DNA of 64,000 nt from Escherichia coli DSM 30083 = JCM 1649 = ATCC 11775 (GCF_003697165.2 NZ_CP033092.2:2976001-3040000), one strand, 5' to 3'. Positions 20,201 through 28,751 are shown, counted from the stretch's first letter. The notes: generated by a model not told the origin, from the letters alone. A program made the numbers and translations.

Positions 20201-21204
20201 GGGAAAACAGCGAAGATGCCCGTGAATGGCAAAGCGGCACCTTTGTCGCTCCGACGCTGATCGAACTGGATGACTTTGCCGAATTACAAAAAGAGGTCTT
20301 TGGTCCGGTGCTGCATGTGGTGCGTTACAACCGTAACCAGCTCCCAGAGCTGATCGAGCAGATTAACGCTTCCGGCTATGGTCTGACGCTTGGCGTTCAT
20401 ACGCGTATTGATGAAACCATTGCCCAGGTCACTGGCTCGGCGCAGGTCGGTAATCTGTACGTTAACCGTAATATGGTGGGCGCGGTGGTTGGGGTGCAAC
20501 CGTTCGGCGGCGAAGGGTTGTCCGGTACCGGGCCGAAAGCAGGCGGTCCGCTCTATCTCTACCGTCTGCTGGCGAATCGCCCGGAAAGTGCGCTGGCGGT
20601 GACGCTCGCGCGTCAGGATGCGGAGTATCCGGTCGATGCGCAGTTGAAAGCCGCATTGACTCAGCCGCTAAATGCACTGCGGGAATGGGCGGCAAACCGT
20701 CCAGAATTGCAGGCGTTATGTACGCAATATGGCGAGTTGGCGCAGGCAGGAACACAACGATTGTTGCCAGGGCCGACGGGTGAACGCAACACCTGGACGC
20801 TGCTGCCGCGTGAGCGCGTGTTGTGTATTGCGGATGATGAACAGGATGCGCTGACTCAGCTCGCCGCCGTGCTGGCGGTGGGTAGCCAGATGCTGTGGCC
20901 GGATGATGCGCTGCATCGTCAGTTAGTGAAGGCATTGCCATCGGCAGTCAGCGAACGTATTCAACTGGCGAAAGCGGAAAATATAACCGCTCAACCCTTT
21001 GATGCGGTGATCTTCCACGGTGATTCGGATCAGCTTCGCGCATTGTGTGAAGCCGTTGCCGCGCGGGATGGTGCAATTGTTTCGGTGCAGGGTTTTGCCC
21101 GTGGCGAAAGCAATATCCTTCTGGAACGGCTGTATATCGAGCGTTCGCTGAGTGTGAATACCGCTGCTGCTGGCGGTAACGCCAGTTTAATGACGATCGG
21201 TTAA
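17242..21204 (+). CDS. putA: Trifunctional proline utilisation protein PutA
   Basis: A 1320-residue bifunctional enzyme and transcriptional repressor. Residues 1-47 form the ribbon-helix-helix DNA-binding domain. A proline dehydrogenase (FAD) barrel spans about 260-610, with RLVKGAYWD and the substrate arginines of the RRLMIRL region. An NAD-dependent pyrroline-5-carboxylate dehydrogenase spans about 650-1120, with SPWNFPLAIF, the GSTEVA cofactor loop and the catalytic cysteine in SAGQRCSALRV. It converts proline to glutamate at the membrane when proline is abundant, and otherwise represses put. The frame opens 22 codons earlier, but the ATG at 17242 follows AGGAG and gives the known length. 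Confidence 0.97.
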   Translation: MGTTTMGVKLDDATRERIKSAATRIDRTPHWLIKQAIFSYLEQLENSDTLPELPALLSGAANESDEAPTPAEEPHQPFLDFAEQILPQSVSRAAITAAYRRPETEAVSMLLEQARLPQPVAEQAHKLAYQLADKLRNQKNASGRAGMVQGLLQEFSLSSQEGVALMCLAEALLRIPDKATRDALIRDKISNGNWQSHIGRSPSLFVNAATWGLLFTGKLVSTHNEASLSRSLNRIIGKSGEPLIRKGVDMAMRLMGEQFVTGETIAEALANARKLEEKGFRYSYDMLGEAALTAADAQAYMVSYQQAIHAIGKASNGRGIYEGPGISIKLSALHPRYSRAQYDRVMEELYPRLKSLTLLARQYDIGINIDAEEADRLEISLDLLEKLCFEPELAGWNGIGFVIQAYQKRCPLVIDYLIDLATRSRRRLMIRLVKGAYWDSEIKRAQMDGLEGYPVYTRKVYTDVSYLACAKKLLAVPNLIYPQFATHNAHTLAAIYQLAGQNYYPGQYEFQCLHGMGEPLYEQVTGKVADGKLNRPCRIYAPVGTHETLLAYLVRRLLENGANTSFVNRIADTSLPLDELVADPVTAVEKLAQQEGQTGLPHPKIPLPRDLYGHGRDNSAGLDLANEHRLASLSSALLNSALQKWQSLPMLEQSVAAGEMSPVINPAEPKDIVGYVREATPREVEQALESAVNNAPIWFATPPAERAAILHRAAVLMESQMQQLIGILVREAGKTFSNAIAEVREAVDFLHYYAGQVRDDFANETHRPLGPVVCISPWNFPLAIFTGQIAAALAAGNSVLAKPAEQTPLIAAQGIAILLEAGVPPGVVQLLPGRGETVGAQLTGDDRVRGVMFTGSTEVATLLQRNIASRLDAQGRPIPLIAETGGMNAMIVDSSALTEQVVIDVLASAFDSAGQRCSALRVLCLQDEIADHTLKMLRGAMAECRMGNPGRLTTDIGPVIDSEAKANIERHIQTMRSKGRQVFQAVRENSEDAREWQSGTFVAPTLIELDDFAELQKEVFGPVLHVVRYNRNQLPELIEQINASGYGLTLGVHTRIDETIAQVTGSAQVGNLYVNRNMVGAVVGVQPFGGEGLSGTGPKAGGPLYLYRLLANRPESALAVTLARQDAEYPVDAQLKAALTQPLNALREWAANRPELQALCTQYGELAQAGTQRLLPGPTGERNTWTLLPRERVLCIADDEQDALTQLAAVLAVGSQMLWPDDALHRQLVKALPSAVSERIQLAKAENITAQPFDAVIFHGDSDQLRALCEAVAARDGAIVSVQGFARGESNILLERLYIERSLSVNTAAAGGNASLMTIG

Positions 21205-21211
21205 ACAGGTA

Positions 21212-21239
21212 GCCGGAGGATGTTACAACCTCCTCCGGC
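21212..21239. terminator. Hairpin between convergent putA and rutR
   Basis: A perfect nine-base stem, GCCGGAGGA / TCCTCCGGC, with a ten-base loop, fills the 39-base gap between the two stops. The plus side continues ATCTTTA. The weak T tract leaves efficiency uncertain, but position and symmetry fit a bidirectional terminator. Confidence 0.65.
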
Positions 21240-21243
21240 ATCT

Positions 21244-21882
21244 TTAACGTGGTCGAATCCCCTCAATAATAATCCGCTGCACGTTTTCAACCGTTTGATT
21301 GAAAAACACCTCATCGCGCAACGTCACGCCTGTCACCGCCTCCACCTGAGGGGCAAAATCGGCGTAATGTTGAGTGGAAGCCCAAATCATAAAAATCAAA
21401 TGCTGCGGGTCAATCGGCGCGAGTTTGCCGCTTTTAACCCAACCGGCAATGAGCGCCGATTTCTCATCAATTAATGCCTTCAAATCGCCCGTCAGTTCAT
21501 CCATTAACAGCGGTGCACCTGCCAGCATCTCCATACAGAACAGGCGCGAAGCCTGCGGATAATCGCGGGAAACTTCCAGCTTCAGACGGATGTATTCTTT
21601 GATCGCCGCCAGCGGGGCGAAATCTTCTCGAAACGCTTTTAACGGTGCCAGCCAGATATCGAGAATCTGCCGCAGTACGGCTATATACAGCGCCTCTTTT
21701 GACGGAAAGTAATACAGCAGATTGGTTTTTGAAACACCCGCCAATTCCGCGATCTGCTCCAGCCTTGTGCCGTGAAAACCGAATTGTGAAAAAGTGTCCA
21801 GTGCTGCGCTAAGAATCGCTTTTTTCTTCGCGCTTACTGCGCGCGAACGCTTACCCGTTGTTTTCACTGCGCCTTGCGTCAT
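21244..21882 (-). CDS. rutR: TetR-family regulator RutR
   Basis: A 212-residue cytoplasmic repressor and activator that senses uracil and thymine. The TetR helix-turn-helix lies near residues 35-60 (IAELAGVSKTNLLYYFPSKEALY), and the C-terminal helical domain binds ligand and dimerises. It represses the divergent rut operon until uracil is present, and affects carAB and other genes. The ATG at 21882 gives the known length and has GAGGGGAGAG upstream; the frame extends nine codons further. A matching palindromic site lies between rutR and rutA. Confidence 0.95.
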   Translation of the reverse strand: MTQGAVKTTGKRSRAVSAKKKAILSAALDTFSQFGFHGTRLEQIAELAGVSKTNLLYYFPSKEALYIAVLRQILDIWLAPLKAFREDFAPLAAIKEYIRLKLEVSRDYPQASRLFCMEMLAGAPLLMDELTGDLKALIDEKSALIAGWVKSGKLAPIDPQHLIFMIWASTQHYADFAPQVEAVTGVTLRDEVFFNQTVENVQRIIIEGIRPR

Positions 21883-21965
21883 GCGCTCTCCCCTCTTGTT
21901 GATTGGCAACAGGATAGCAAAACCCCCGCCCGGCCTCGACCTTATGCACTCTCATCGCGCACGAA

Positions 21966-21982
21966 TGCATGTTTTATGTGCA
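21966..21982 (+). promoter_or_regulatory. Candidate NtrC site upstream of rutA
   Basis: TGCATG and TGTGCA flank five bases, resembling the NtrC dyad TGCAC-N7-GTGCA. It lies about 100 bases upstream of the sigma-54 promoter, a normal enhancer distance. NtrC control of rut under nitrogen limitation is known, but the exact site here is inferred. Confidence 0.45.
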
Positions 21983-21988
21983 ACTGTT

Positions 21989-22004
21989 TTGACCGTTTAG
22001 TCCA
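21989..22004. promoter_or_regulatory. RutR operator
   Basis: TTGACCG-TT-TAGTCCA matches 11 of the 14 fixed positions of the RutR palindrome TTGACCA-NN-TGGTCAA. It lies in the rutR-rutA gap, upstream of the sigma-54 promoter. Confidence 0.7.
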
Positions 22005-22067
22005 CTTTTTTCAGGCATTTTAGACAACTTAACATTAACACATTAATAACATTCACTTTTTAAAAAC

Positions 22068-22083
22068 TGGCATCCGCTTTGCA
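22068..22083 (+). promoter_or_regulatory. sigma-54 promoter of the rut operon
   Basis: TGGCAT-CCGCT-TTGCA has the invariant -24 GG and -12 GC exactly ten bases apart. Rut is a known NtrC-activated, RpoN-dependent operon. The rutA start lies 86 bases downstream. Confidence 0.85.
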
Positions 22084-22168
22084 AACAAGCCATTACGCGG
22101 CTGAAAAGGATATGCAGGATGCAGCGCCCCGTCTGACTTTCACTTTACGAGACGAAGAGAGGTTGATG

Positions 22169-23260
22169 ATGAAAATTGGCGTATTCGTACCTATTGGCAA
22201 CAACGGCTGGCTCATTTCGACCCACGCGCCGCAGTACATGCCGACATTTGAACTGAATAAAGCCATTGTGCAAAAAGCGGAGCACTACCATTTCGATTTC
22301 GCCCTGTCGATGATCAAACTGCGTGGCTTTGGCGGCAAAACTGAGTTCTGGGATCACAACCTTGAGTCGTTCACCTTGATGGCGGGGCTGGCAGCCGTCA
22401 CCTCACGCATTCAGATATACGCGACAGCTGCCACCTTAACGTTACCTCCGGCAATCGTCGCCCGTATGGCCGCAACCATCGACTCCATCTCTGGCGGGCG
22501 TTTTGGCGTCAACCTCGTGACTGGCTGGCAGAAGCCCGAGTATGAGCAGATGGGGATCTGGCCTGGCGATGACTATTTCTCCCGTCGTTACGACTATCTC
22601 ACCGAATATGTTCAGGTGCTGCGCGACCTGTGGGGCTCGGGGAAAAGCGATTTTAAAGGCGATTTTTTCACTATGGATGATTGTCGCGTCAGTCCGCAAC
22701 CGAGTGTCCCCATGAAAGTGATCTGCGCCGGGCAAAGCGACGCTGGCATGGCGTTCTCCGCCCGGTATGCCGATTTTAACTTCTGTTTCGGCAAAGGCGT
22801 AAATACACCCACGGCTTTCGCCCCGACCGCTGCGCGGATGAAACAGGCCGCAGAGCAAACCGGACGCGACGTTGGCTCTTATGTGTTGTTTATGGTGATT
22901 GCCGACGAAACCGACGATGCCGCTCGTGCAAAATGGGAACACTACAAAGCGGGCGCGGATGAAGAGGCGTTAAGCTGGCTAACTGAACAAAGTCAGAAAG
23001 ATACCCGCTCAGGTACTGACACCAACGTCCGTCAGATGGCCGATCCCACTTCGGCGGTAAACATCAATATGGGGACGTTAGTCGGTTCTTACGCCAGTGT
23101 CGCGCGCATGTTAGATGAAGTCGCAAGCGTGCCTGGTGCCGAAGGCGTGCTGTTGACCTTCGATGATTTTCTGTCGGGAATCGAAAACTTCGGCGAGCGC
23201 ATTCAACCACTGATGCAGTGCCGCGCCCATCTCCCTGCGCTGACTCAGGAGGTGGCATGA
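22169..23260 (+). CDS. rutA: Pyrimidine monooxygenase RutA
   Basis: A 363-residue flavin-dependent luciferase-fold monooxygenase that opens the uracil ring between N3 and C4 to give ureidoacrylate peracid. It uses FMNH2 supplied by RutF. The luciferase-type barrel pattern is visible, for example [18 protein letters not shown] and GADYF-like loops. The ATG at 22169 follows AGAGAGG and gives the K-12 length; the frame is open to 22079. It is the first gene of the rut operon, and its stop overlaps the rutB start. Confidence 0.96.
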
Positions 23261-23952
23261 TGACGACCTTAACCGCACGACCGGAAGCCATTACCTTCGA
23301 TCCGCAGCAAACTGCGCTGATCGTGGTGGATATGCAAAATGCCTATGCCACGCCAGGCGGCTACTTAGATCTCGCCGGGTTTGATGTCTCAACCACTCGC
23401 CCGGTCATTGCCAACATTCAAACCGCCGTGACCGCAGCGCGAACGGCAGGGATGCTGATCATCTGGTTTCAAAATGGCTGGGATGAACAGTATGTCGAGG
23501 CTGGCGGCCCCGGCTCACCGAATTATCATAAATCGAACGCCCTGAAAACCATGCGTAATCAGCCGCTGCTGCAGGGGAAATTGCTGGCGAAAGGCTCCTG
23601 GGATTATCAACTGGTGGATGAGCTGGTGCCGCAGCCTGGCGATATAGTGCTGCCGAAGCCGCGCTACAGCGGTTTCTTCAATACGCCGCTGGACAGCATT
23701 TTGCGCAGCCGCGGAATACGCCATCTGGTTTTCACCGGCATCGCTACCAACGTCTGCGTAGAATCGACGCTACGCGACGGCTTTTTTCTGGAGTATTTCG
23801 GCGTGGTGCTGGAAGACGCAACACACCAGGCGGGGCCGGAATTTGCACAGAAAGCCGCGTTGTTCAATATCGAAACCTTTTTTGGCTGGGTCAGCGACGT
23901 CGAAACGTTCTGCGACGCGCTTTCTTCCACGTCCTTTGCTCGTATCGCTTAA
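23260..23952 (+). CDS. rutB: Ureidoacrylate amidohydrolase RutB
   Basis: A 230-residue isochorismatase-family (cysteine hydrolase) enzyme that releases carbamate and aminoacrylate from ureidoacrylate or its peracid. The family triad is visible: D in VVDMQNAY, K in the LPKPRYSGF strand, and Cys in [11 protein letters not shown]. Two adjacent ATG codons lie at 23257 and 23260. I chose the second because GGAGGT is better spaced from it; the first would overlap rutA by four bases and add one residue. Confidence 0.95.
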
Positions 23953-23963
23953 GGAGTTTAACG

Positions 23964-24350
23964 ATGCCAAAATCCGTAATTATTCCTGCTGGCAGCAGCG
24001 CACCGCTGGCCCCCTTCGTTCCCGGCACGCTGGCTGATGGCGTGGTGTATGTCTCCGGTACGCTGGCTTTTGATCAACATAACAACGTGCTGTTTGCCGA
24101 TGACCCAAAGGCGCAAACCCGCCACGTTCTGGAAACCATCCGCAAGGTCATCGAGACGGCGGGTGGCACAATGGCGGATGTGACTTTCAACAGCATCTTT
24201 ATTACCGACTGGAAAAATTACGCCGCGATTAACGAAATCTACGCCGAATTTTTCCCGGGTGACAAACCGGCGCGATTCTGCATTCAGTGCGGACTGGTAA
24301 AACCTGACGCGCTAGTGGAAATCGCCACAATTGCGCATATCGCCAAGTGA
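23964..24350 (+). CDS. rutC: 3-aminoacrylate deaminase RutC (RidA family)
   Basis: A 128-residue YjgF/YER057c/UK114 (RidA) protein, normally a homotrimer in the cytoplasm. Conserved residues include the arginine in [18 protein letters not shown], which contacts the substrate. It speeds hydrolysis of aminoacrylate to malonic semialdehyde in uracil breakdown. GGAGTTTAACG precedes the ATG. It lies 11 bases after rutB and seven before rutD. Confidence 0.96.
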
Positions 24351-24357
24351 GGCCGCG

Positions 24358-25158
24358 ATGAAACTTTCACTCTCACCTCCCCCTTATGCTGATGCGCCCG
24401 TAGTGGTGTTGATTTCGGGTCTTGGCGGTAGCGGCAGTTACTGGTTACCGCAACTGGCGGTGCTGGTTCAGGAGTATCAGGTAGTCTGTTACGACCAGCG
24501 CGGCACCGGCAATAATCCCGACACGCTGGCAGAAGATTACAGTATCGCCCAGATGGCAGCGGAACTGCATCAGGCGCTGGTAGCCGCAGGGATTGAGCGT
24601 TACGCGGTGGTCGGCCATGCGCTCGGTGCGCTGGTGGGAATGCAGCTGGCGCTGGATTATCCCGCGTCGGTAACTGTGCTGGTCAGCGTTAACGGCTGGC
24701 TACGAATAAACGCCCATACGCGCCGCTGTTTTCAGGTTCGCGAACAGTTACTACATAGCGGCGGCGCGCAGGCATGGGTGGAAGCGCAGCCGTTGTTCCT
24801 CTATCCCGCCGACTGGATGGCGGCCCGCGCACCTCGCCTTGAGGCAGAAGATGCGCTGGCACTGGCGCATTTTCAAGGCAAAAATAATTTACTGCGTCGA
24901 CTTAACGCCCTCAAACGCGCTGACTTTAGTCACCATGCGGATCGTATCCGCTGCCCGGTGCAAATCATCTGCGCCAGTGATGATCTGCTGGTGCCAACAG
25001 CATGTTCCAGTGAACTTCACGCCGCCCTGCCCGATAGCCAGAAAATGGTGATGCGCTATGGCGGACACGCCTGCAACGTGACCGATCCCGAAACGTTTAA
25101 TGCTCTGTTACTCAACGGGCTTGCCAGCCTGTTACATCACCGTGAAGCCGCTCTGTAA
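24358..25158 (+). CDS. rutD: Aminoacrylate hydrolase RutD (alpha/beta hydrolase)
   Basis: A 266-residue alpha/beta-hydrolase-fold protein that helps convert aminoacrylate to malonic semialdehyde. The nucleophile elbow reads VVGHALGALVG, so the usual GxSxG serine is absent. This is also true of the K-12 protein and suggests a non-classical role. The late GGHACNV histidine and the DDLLVP aspartate are present. The ATG at 24358 gives the known length; upstream codons overlap rutC and were rejected. Confidence 0.95.
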   Translation: MKLSLSPPPYADAPVVVLISGLGGSGSYWLPQLAVLVQEYQVVCYDQRGTGNNPDTLAEDYSIAQMAAELHQALVAAGIERYAVVGHALGALVGMQLALDYPASVTVLVSVNGWLRINAHTRRCFQVREQLLHSGGAQAWVEAQPLFLYPADWMAARAPRLEAEDALALAHFQGKNNLLRRLNALKRADFSHHADRIRCPVQIICASDDLLVPTACSSELHAALPDSQKMVMRYGGHACNVTDPETFNALLLNGLASLLHHREAAL

Positions 25159-25167
25159 GGAATTGCT

Positions 25168-25758
25168 ATGAACGAAGCCGTTAGCCCAGGTGCGCTTAGC
25201 ACCCTGTTCACCGATGCCCGCACTCACAACGGCTGGCGGGAGACACCCGTCAGCGATGAGACGTTACGGGAGATTTATGCCCTGATGAAATGGGGGCCGA
25301 CATCTGCTAACTGTTCTCCGGCACGGATCGTGTTTATCCGCACTGCAGAAGGAAAAGAACGTCTGCGCCCGGCGCTTTCCAGCGGCAATCTGCAAAAAAC
25401 CCTGACCGCGCCCGTCACCGCTATCGTCGCCTGGGACAGTGAATTTTATGAACGGTTACCACAGCTGTTTCCTCACGGCGATGCCCGCAGTTGGTTTACC
25501 TCCAGCCCACAACTTGCCGAAGAAACAGCGTTTCGCAACAGTTCCATGCAGGCGGCCTATCTGATCTTCGCCTGCCGTGCGCTGGGGCTGGATACCGGCC
25601 CGATGTCGGGCTTTGACCGTCAATACGTTGACGACGCCTTTTTTGCGGGCAGCACGCTGAAGAGCAATCTGCTGATTAATATCGGCTATGGCGATTCCAG
25701 CAAACTTTTTGCGCGCCTGCCACGTCTGTCCTTTGAAGAAGCCTGCGGGCTGTTGTAA
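25168..25758 (+). CDS. rutE: Malonic semialdehyde reductase RutE
   Basis: A 196-residue nitroreductase-fold FMN protein that reduces toxic malonic semialdehyde to 3-hydroxypropionate. Family features are KWGPTSANCSPARIVF near the N-terminus and GLDTGPMSGF in the middle, both contributing to the flavin site. YdfG can substitute for it in K-12. It starts nine bases after rutD, with AAGGAATTGCT as ribosome site. Confidence 0.95.
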   Translation: MNEAVSPGALSTLFTDARTHNGWRETPVSDETLREIYALMKWGPTSANCSPARIVFIRTAEGKERLRPALSSGNLQKTLTAPVTAIVAWDSEFYERLPQLFPHGDARSWFTSSPQLAEETAFRNSSMQAAYLIFACRALGLDTGPMSGFDRQYVDDAFFAGSTLKSNLLINIGYGDSSKLFARLPRLSFEEACGLL

Positions 25759-25768
25759 GGAGCAAACA

Positions 25769-26263
25769 ATGAACATTGTCGATCAACAAACCTTTCGCGA
25801 TGCGATGTCCTGTATGGGCGCGGCGGTCAATATCATCACTACTGACGGTCCAGCCGGGCGCGCCGGGTTCACCGCCAGCGCCGTCTGCAGCGTGACTGAC
25901 ACGCCGCCCACATTACTGGTGTGCCTGAATCGTGGGGCGTCCGTCTGGCCGGTATTCAATGAAAATCGAACGCTGTGTGTAAATACACTTAGCGCCGGGC
26001 AGGAGCCGCTTTCAAACCTTTTTGGCGGCAAAACGCCCATGGAACTCCGCTTTGCCGCCGCCCGCTGGCAGACTGGTGTGACCGGATGCCCGCAACTGGA
26101 AGAGGCACTGGTTTCGTTTGACTGCCGTATCAGCCAGGTGGTGAGCGTCGGCACCCACGACATTTTGTTTTGCGCCATCGAAGCGATTCATCGTCACGCC
26201 ACACCCTACGGGCTGGTGTGGTTCGATCGCAGTTATCACGCGCTGATGCGCCCTGCTTGTTAA
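25769..26263 (+). CDS. rutF: FMN reductase RutF
   Basis: A 164-residue flavin reductase (HpaC/flavin reductase-like, FMN-binding split barrel) that supplies reduced FMN to RutA using NADH. The pattern [26 protein letters not shown] and the ending [12 protein letters not shown] are typical of the family. The ATG at 25769 follows AAGGAG. Longer in-frame starts fall inside rutE and were rejected. Confidence 0.95.
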
Positions 26264-26283
26264 CCTCCTTAAGGAGACAGCTG

Positions 26284-27506
26284 ATGGCAATGTTCGGTTT
26301 TCCTCACTGGCAGTTAAAATCGACCTCTACAGAGAGCGGCGTGGTCGCGCCGGATGAACGATTGCCGTTTGCTCAAACGGCAGTAATGGGCGTTCAACAC
26401 GCGGTGGCGATGTTTGGCGCGACGGTGTTAATGCCAATTCTGATGGGGCTGGATCCCAATCTTTCCATTTTAATGTCGGGGATCGGCACGTTACTGTTTT
26501 TCTTTATTACCGGCGGGCGCGTGCCCAGTTATCTCGGTTCCAGCGCGGCTTTTGTCGGCGTGGTGATTGCCGCGACGGGCTTTAATGGTCAGGGAATTAA
26601 TCCGAATATCAGCATCGCGCTGGGCGGGATTATCGCCTGTGGGCTGGTTTATACCGTCATTGGCCTGGTGGTGATGAAAATCGGTACGCGCTGGATTGAA
26701 CGACTAATGCCGCCGGTTGTGACGGGTGCGGTAGTGATGGCGATTGGCCTGAACTTAGCGCCTATCGCAGTGAAAAATGTATCGGCTTCGGCCTTTGATA
26801 GCTGGATGGCGTGATGACCAACGTTTTAGGGCTGGGAAAAGCCGTCGATTTTACTCTCGTCAGCCATGCTGCCTGGTTCGGTCTGCCACATTTTTCCACT
26901 CCTGCTTTTAATGGTCAGGCAATGATGCTGATTGCGCCCGTGGCGGTGATTCTGGTGGCGGAAAACTTAGGTCATCTCAAGGCGGTCGCCGGGATGACCG
27001 GACGCAATATGGACCCGTATATGGGGCGGGCATTCGTAGGCGATGGGCTGGCGACGATGCTTTCTGGCTCTGTCGGCGGTAGCGGCGTAACCACCTACGC
27101 CGAGAATATTGGTGTGATGGCCGTGACAAAAGTCTACTCGACGCTGGTGTTTGTTGCCGCTGCCGTCATCGCCATGCTGTTGGGCTTTTCGCCGAAATTT
27201 GGCGCGCTGATCCATACTATTCCGGCCGCGGTGATTGGTGGTGCATCAATTGTTGTGTTCGGGCTGATTGCCGTCGCAGGCGCACGGATCTGGGTACAAA
27301 ACAGTGTGGATTTAAGCCAGAACGGTAATTTGATTATGGTCGCAGTAACCTTAGTGCTGGGTGCGGGTGATTTTGCTCTCACGCTGGGCGGTTTTACGTT
27401 GGGAGGGATCGGTACAGCAACTTTTGGCGCGATTTTACTCAATGCGTTGTTAAGCAGAAGGTTGGTTGACGTTCCACCGCCAGAAGTTGTTCATCAGAAG
27501 CCATAA
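26284..27506 (+). pseudogene. rutG: Broken pyrimidine permease rutG (internal 106-bp deletion)
   Basis: A NCS2/UraA-family uracil-H+ symporter gene in two frames. The ATG at 26284 follows AAGGAG and reads 176 residues, up to FDSWMA, then hits TGA at 26812-26814. The rest of the protein resumes at once in another frame (GTG ATG at 26811), reading MTNVLGLGKAVDF to 27506. Against the 442-residue K-12 protein, 35 residues that include membrane helices are missing. The junction is consistent with a 106-base loss between short repeats containing ATGGC and GTGATGAC. The two pieces plus 35 residues add to exactly 442. Function is almost surely lost; UraA elsewhere could still import uracil. Confidence 0.9.
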
Positions 27507-27513
27507 ACAGAAA

Positions 27514-27545
27514 ACCGCCGGGGTAACCGGCGGTGATGGCTTTTT
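27514..27545 (+). terminator. Terminator of the rut operon
   Basis: A perfect eight-base stem, ACCGCCGG / CCGGCGGT, with loop GGTAA, is followed by GATGGC and five T. It lies just after the rutG stop. The six-base spacer makes it a weaker form. Confidence 0.65.
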
Positions 27546-27588
27546 GACGAGCTACAGACAAAAATGCATGCGTCATTGATTAGCCCGG

Positions 27589-27762
27589 CTAGTTGTCGCT
27601 TTTACCGTGACTGCTCTTGCCACCTTTTTTACCTGCTTCAGATGCGCGCTGCGGGTCATTTTTGAAATTACCCCCGCTGTGCTGTCCACCTTTTTTACCT
27701 GCTTCTGATGCTCTTTCGCGGTCTTCTGCAAAATTGCCGGAACCGCCTCGATGGTTTGCCAT
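27589..27762 (-). CDS. ymdF: KGG-repeat stress protein YmdF
   Basis: A 57-residue, very polar glycine-rich protein with two copies of an RASEAGKKGG repeat, as in the con-10/GsiB-like general stress proteins. It is expected to be cytoplasmic and hydrophilin-like; no enzymatic role is known. The ATG at 27762 lies behind GGAGGT, a strong ribosome site. An extended frame to 27792 was rejected. It converges with the rut operon. Confidence 0.92.
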   Translation of the reverse strand: MANHRGGSGNFAEDRERASEAGKKGGQHSGGNFKNDPQRASEAGKKGGKSSHGKSDN

Positions 27763-28134
27763 TACTGACCTCCGTCTGGGTATAGACATCATATTGCATA
27801 GAATTAACGCGGCGTATGGCGGCTGCCATATTTTCGCTACGTGGGACTAAGCTTAGTGAACTGACGCGGGCAGACCCGCGTTTGGTAATATCCTGCAACA
27901 GCTTCTTAGCGAGAATAGATATCATCTCCAATAATTATCCATAAGCCGCTCTTATGATTAAAAAAACGCGATGAGATAAAAATGTGTCATTTTGCGACAA
28001 AATTACGTGCTTGTGAAAGTTGTTATAAATCAAATAAGTGGTTGTGAAATTTGCACTCTGAAAAGGACGTCTTATCTTTAAATAAGTGGTAGCGAATCGC
28101 TACGGAATAGAGATAACACGAGGAGTGGTTAGAA
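27763..28134. promoter_or_regulatory. Divergent ymdF-wrbA gap
   Basis: This 372-base gap holds the promoters of ymdF and wrbA. A hairpin ACGCGGG-CAGA-CCCGCGT lies near 27860-27878. A perfect interrupted palindrome GTAGCGA-A-TCGCTAC (28089-28103) sits 32 bases before wrbA. WrbA is RpoS-dependent in K-12, but I cannot fix the promoter. The ribosome site GAGGAGTGG precedes wrbA. Confidence 0.5.
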
Positions 28135-28731
28135 ATGGCTAAAGTTCTGGTGCTTTATTATTCCATGTACGGACATATTGAAACGATGGCACGCGCAGTT
28201 GCTGAGGGTGCAAGCAAAGTGGATGGCGCAGAAGTTGTCGTTAAGCGTGTACCGGAAACCATGCCGCCGCAATTATTTGAAAAAGCAGGCGGTAAAACGC
28301 AAACTGCACCGGTTGCAACCCCGCAAGAACTGGCCGATTACGACGCCATTATTTTTGGTACACCTACCCGCTTTGGTAACATGTCCGGTCAAATGCGTAC
28401 CTTCCTCGACCAGACGGGCGGCCTGTGGGCTTCCGGCGCACTATACGGAAAACTGGCGAGCGTCTTTAGTTCCACCGGTACTGGCGGCGGTCAGGAACAA
28501 ACCATCACATCCACCTGGACGACCCTTGCGCATCACGGCATGGTGATTGTCCCCATTGGCTACGCAGCGCAGGAATTATTTGACGTTTCACAGGTTCGCG
28601 GCGGTACGCCGTACGGCGCAACCACCATCGCAGGCGGTGACGGTTCACGCCAGCCCAGCCAGGAAGAACTGTCTATTGCTCGTTATCAAGGGGAATATGT
28701 CGCAGGTCTGGCAGTTAAACTTAACGGCTAA
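28135..28731 (+). CDS. wrbA: NAD(P)H:quinone oxidoreductase WrbA
   Basis: A 198-residue flavodoxin-like FMN protein, a tetramer that reduces quinones by two electrons using NADH or NADPH. The FMN phosphate loop is YYSMYGHIE near the N-terminus, followed by [14 protein letters not shown] and the [11 protein letters not shown] loop. It is a stationary-phase and stress gene. yccJ follows after 20 bases, and together they form a known operon. Confidence 0.97.
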
Positions 28732-28751
28732 TCTTCAACAGGAGGATACGC

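Noticed and set aside
20462..20941. 159-codon ORF antisense to putA
   Set aside because: Pro, His and Arg-rich composition typical of the antisense of a GC-rich gene. The putA domain order explains the DNA.
26811..27506. Second half of rutG as a separate small transporter gene
   Set aside because: It starts inside the family fold with no ribosome site, and joins with the first half to make exactly RutG minus 35 residues.
27695..27931. 78-codon minus-strand ORF overlapping ymdF
   Set aside because: It overlaps ymdF in another frame; no ribosome site or conserved motif. YmdF has the clear GGAGGT start.
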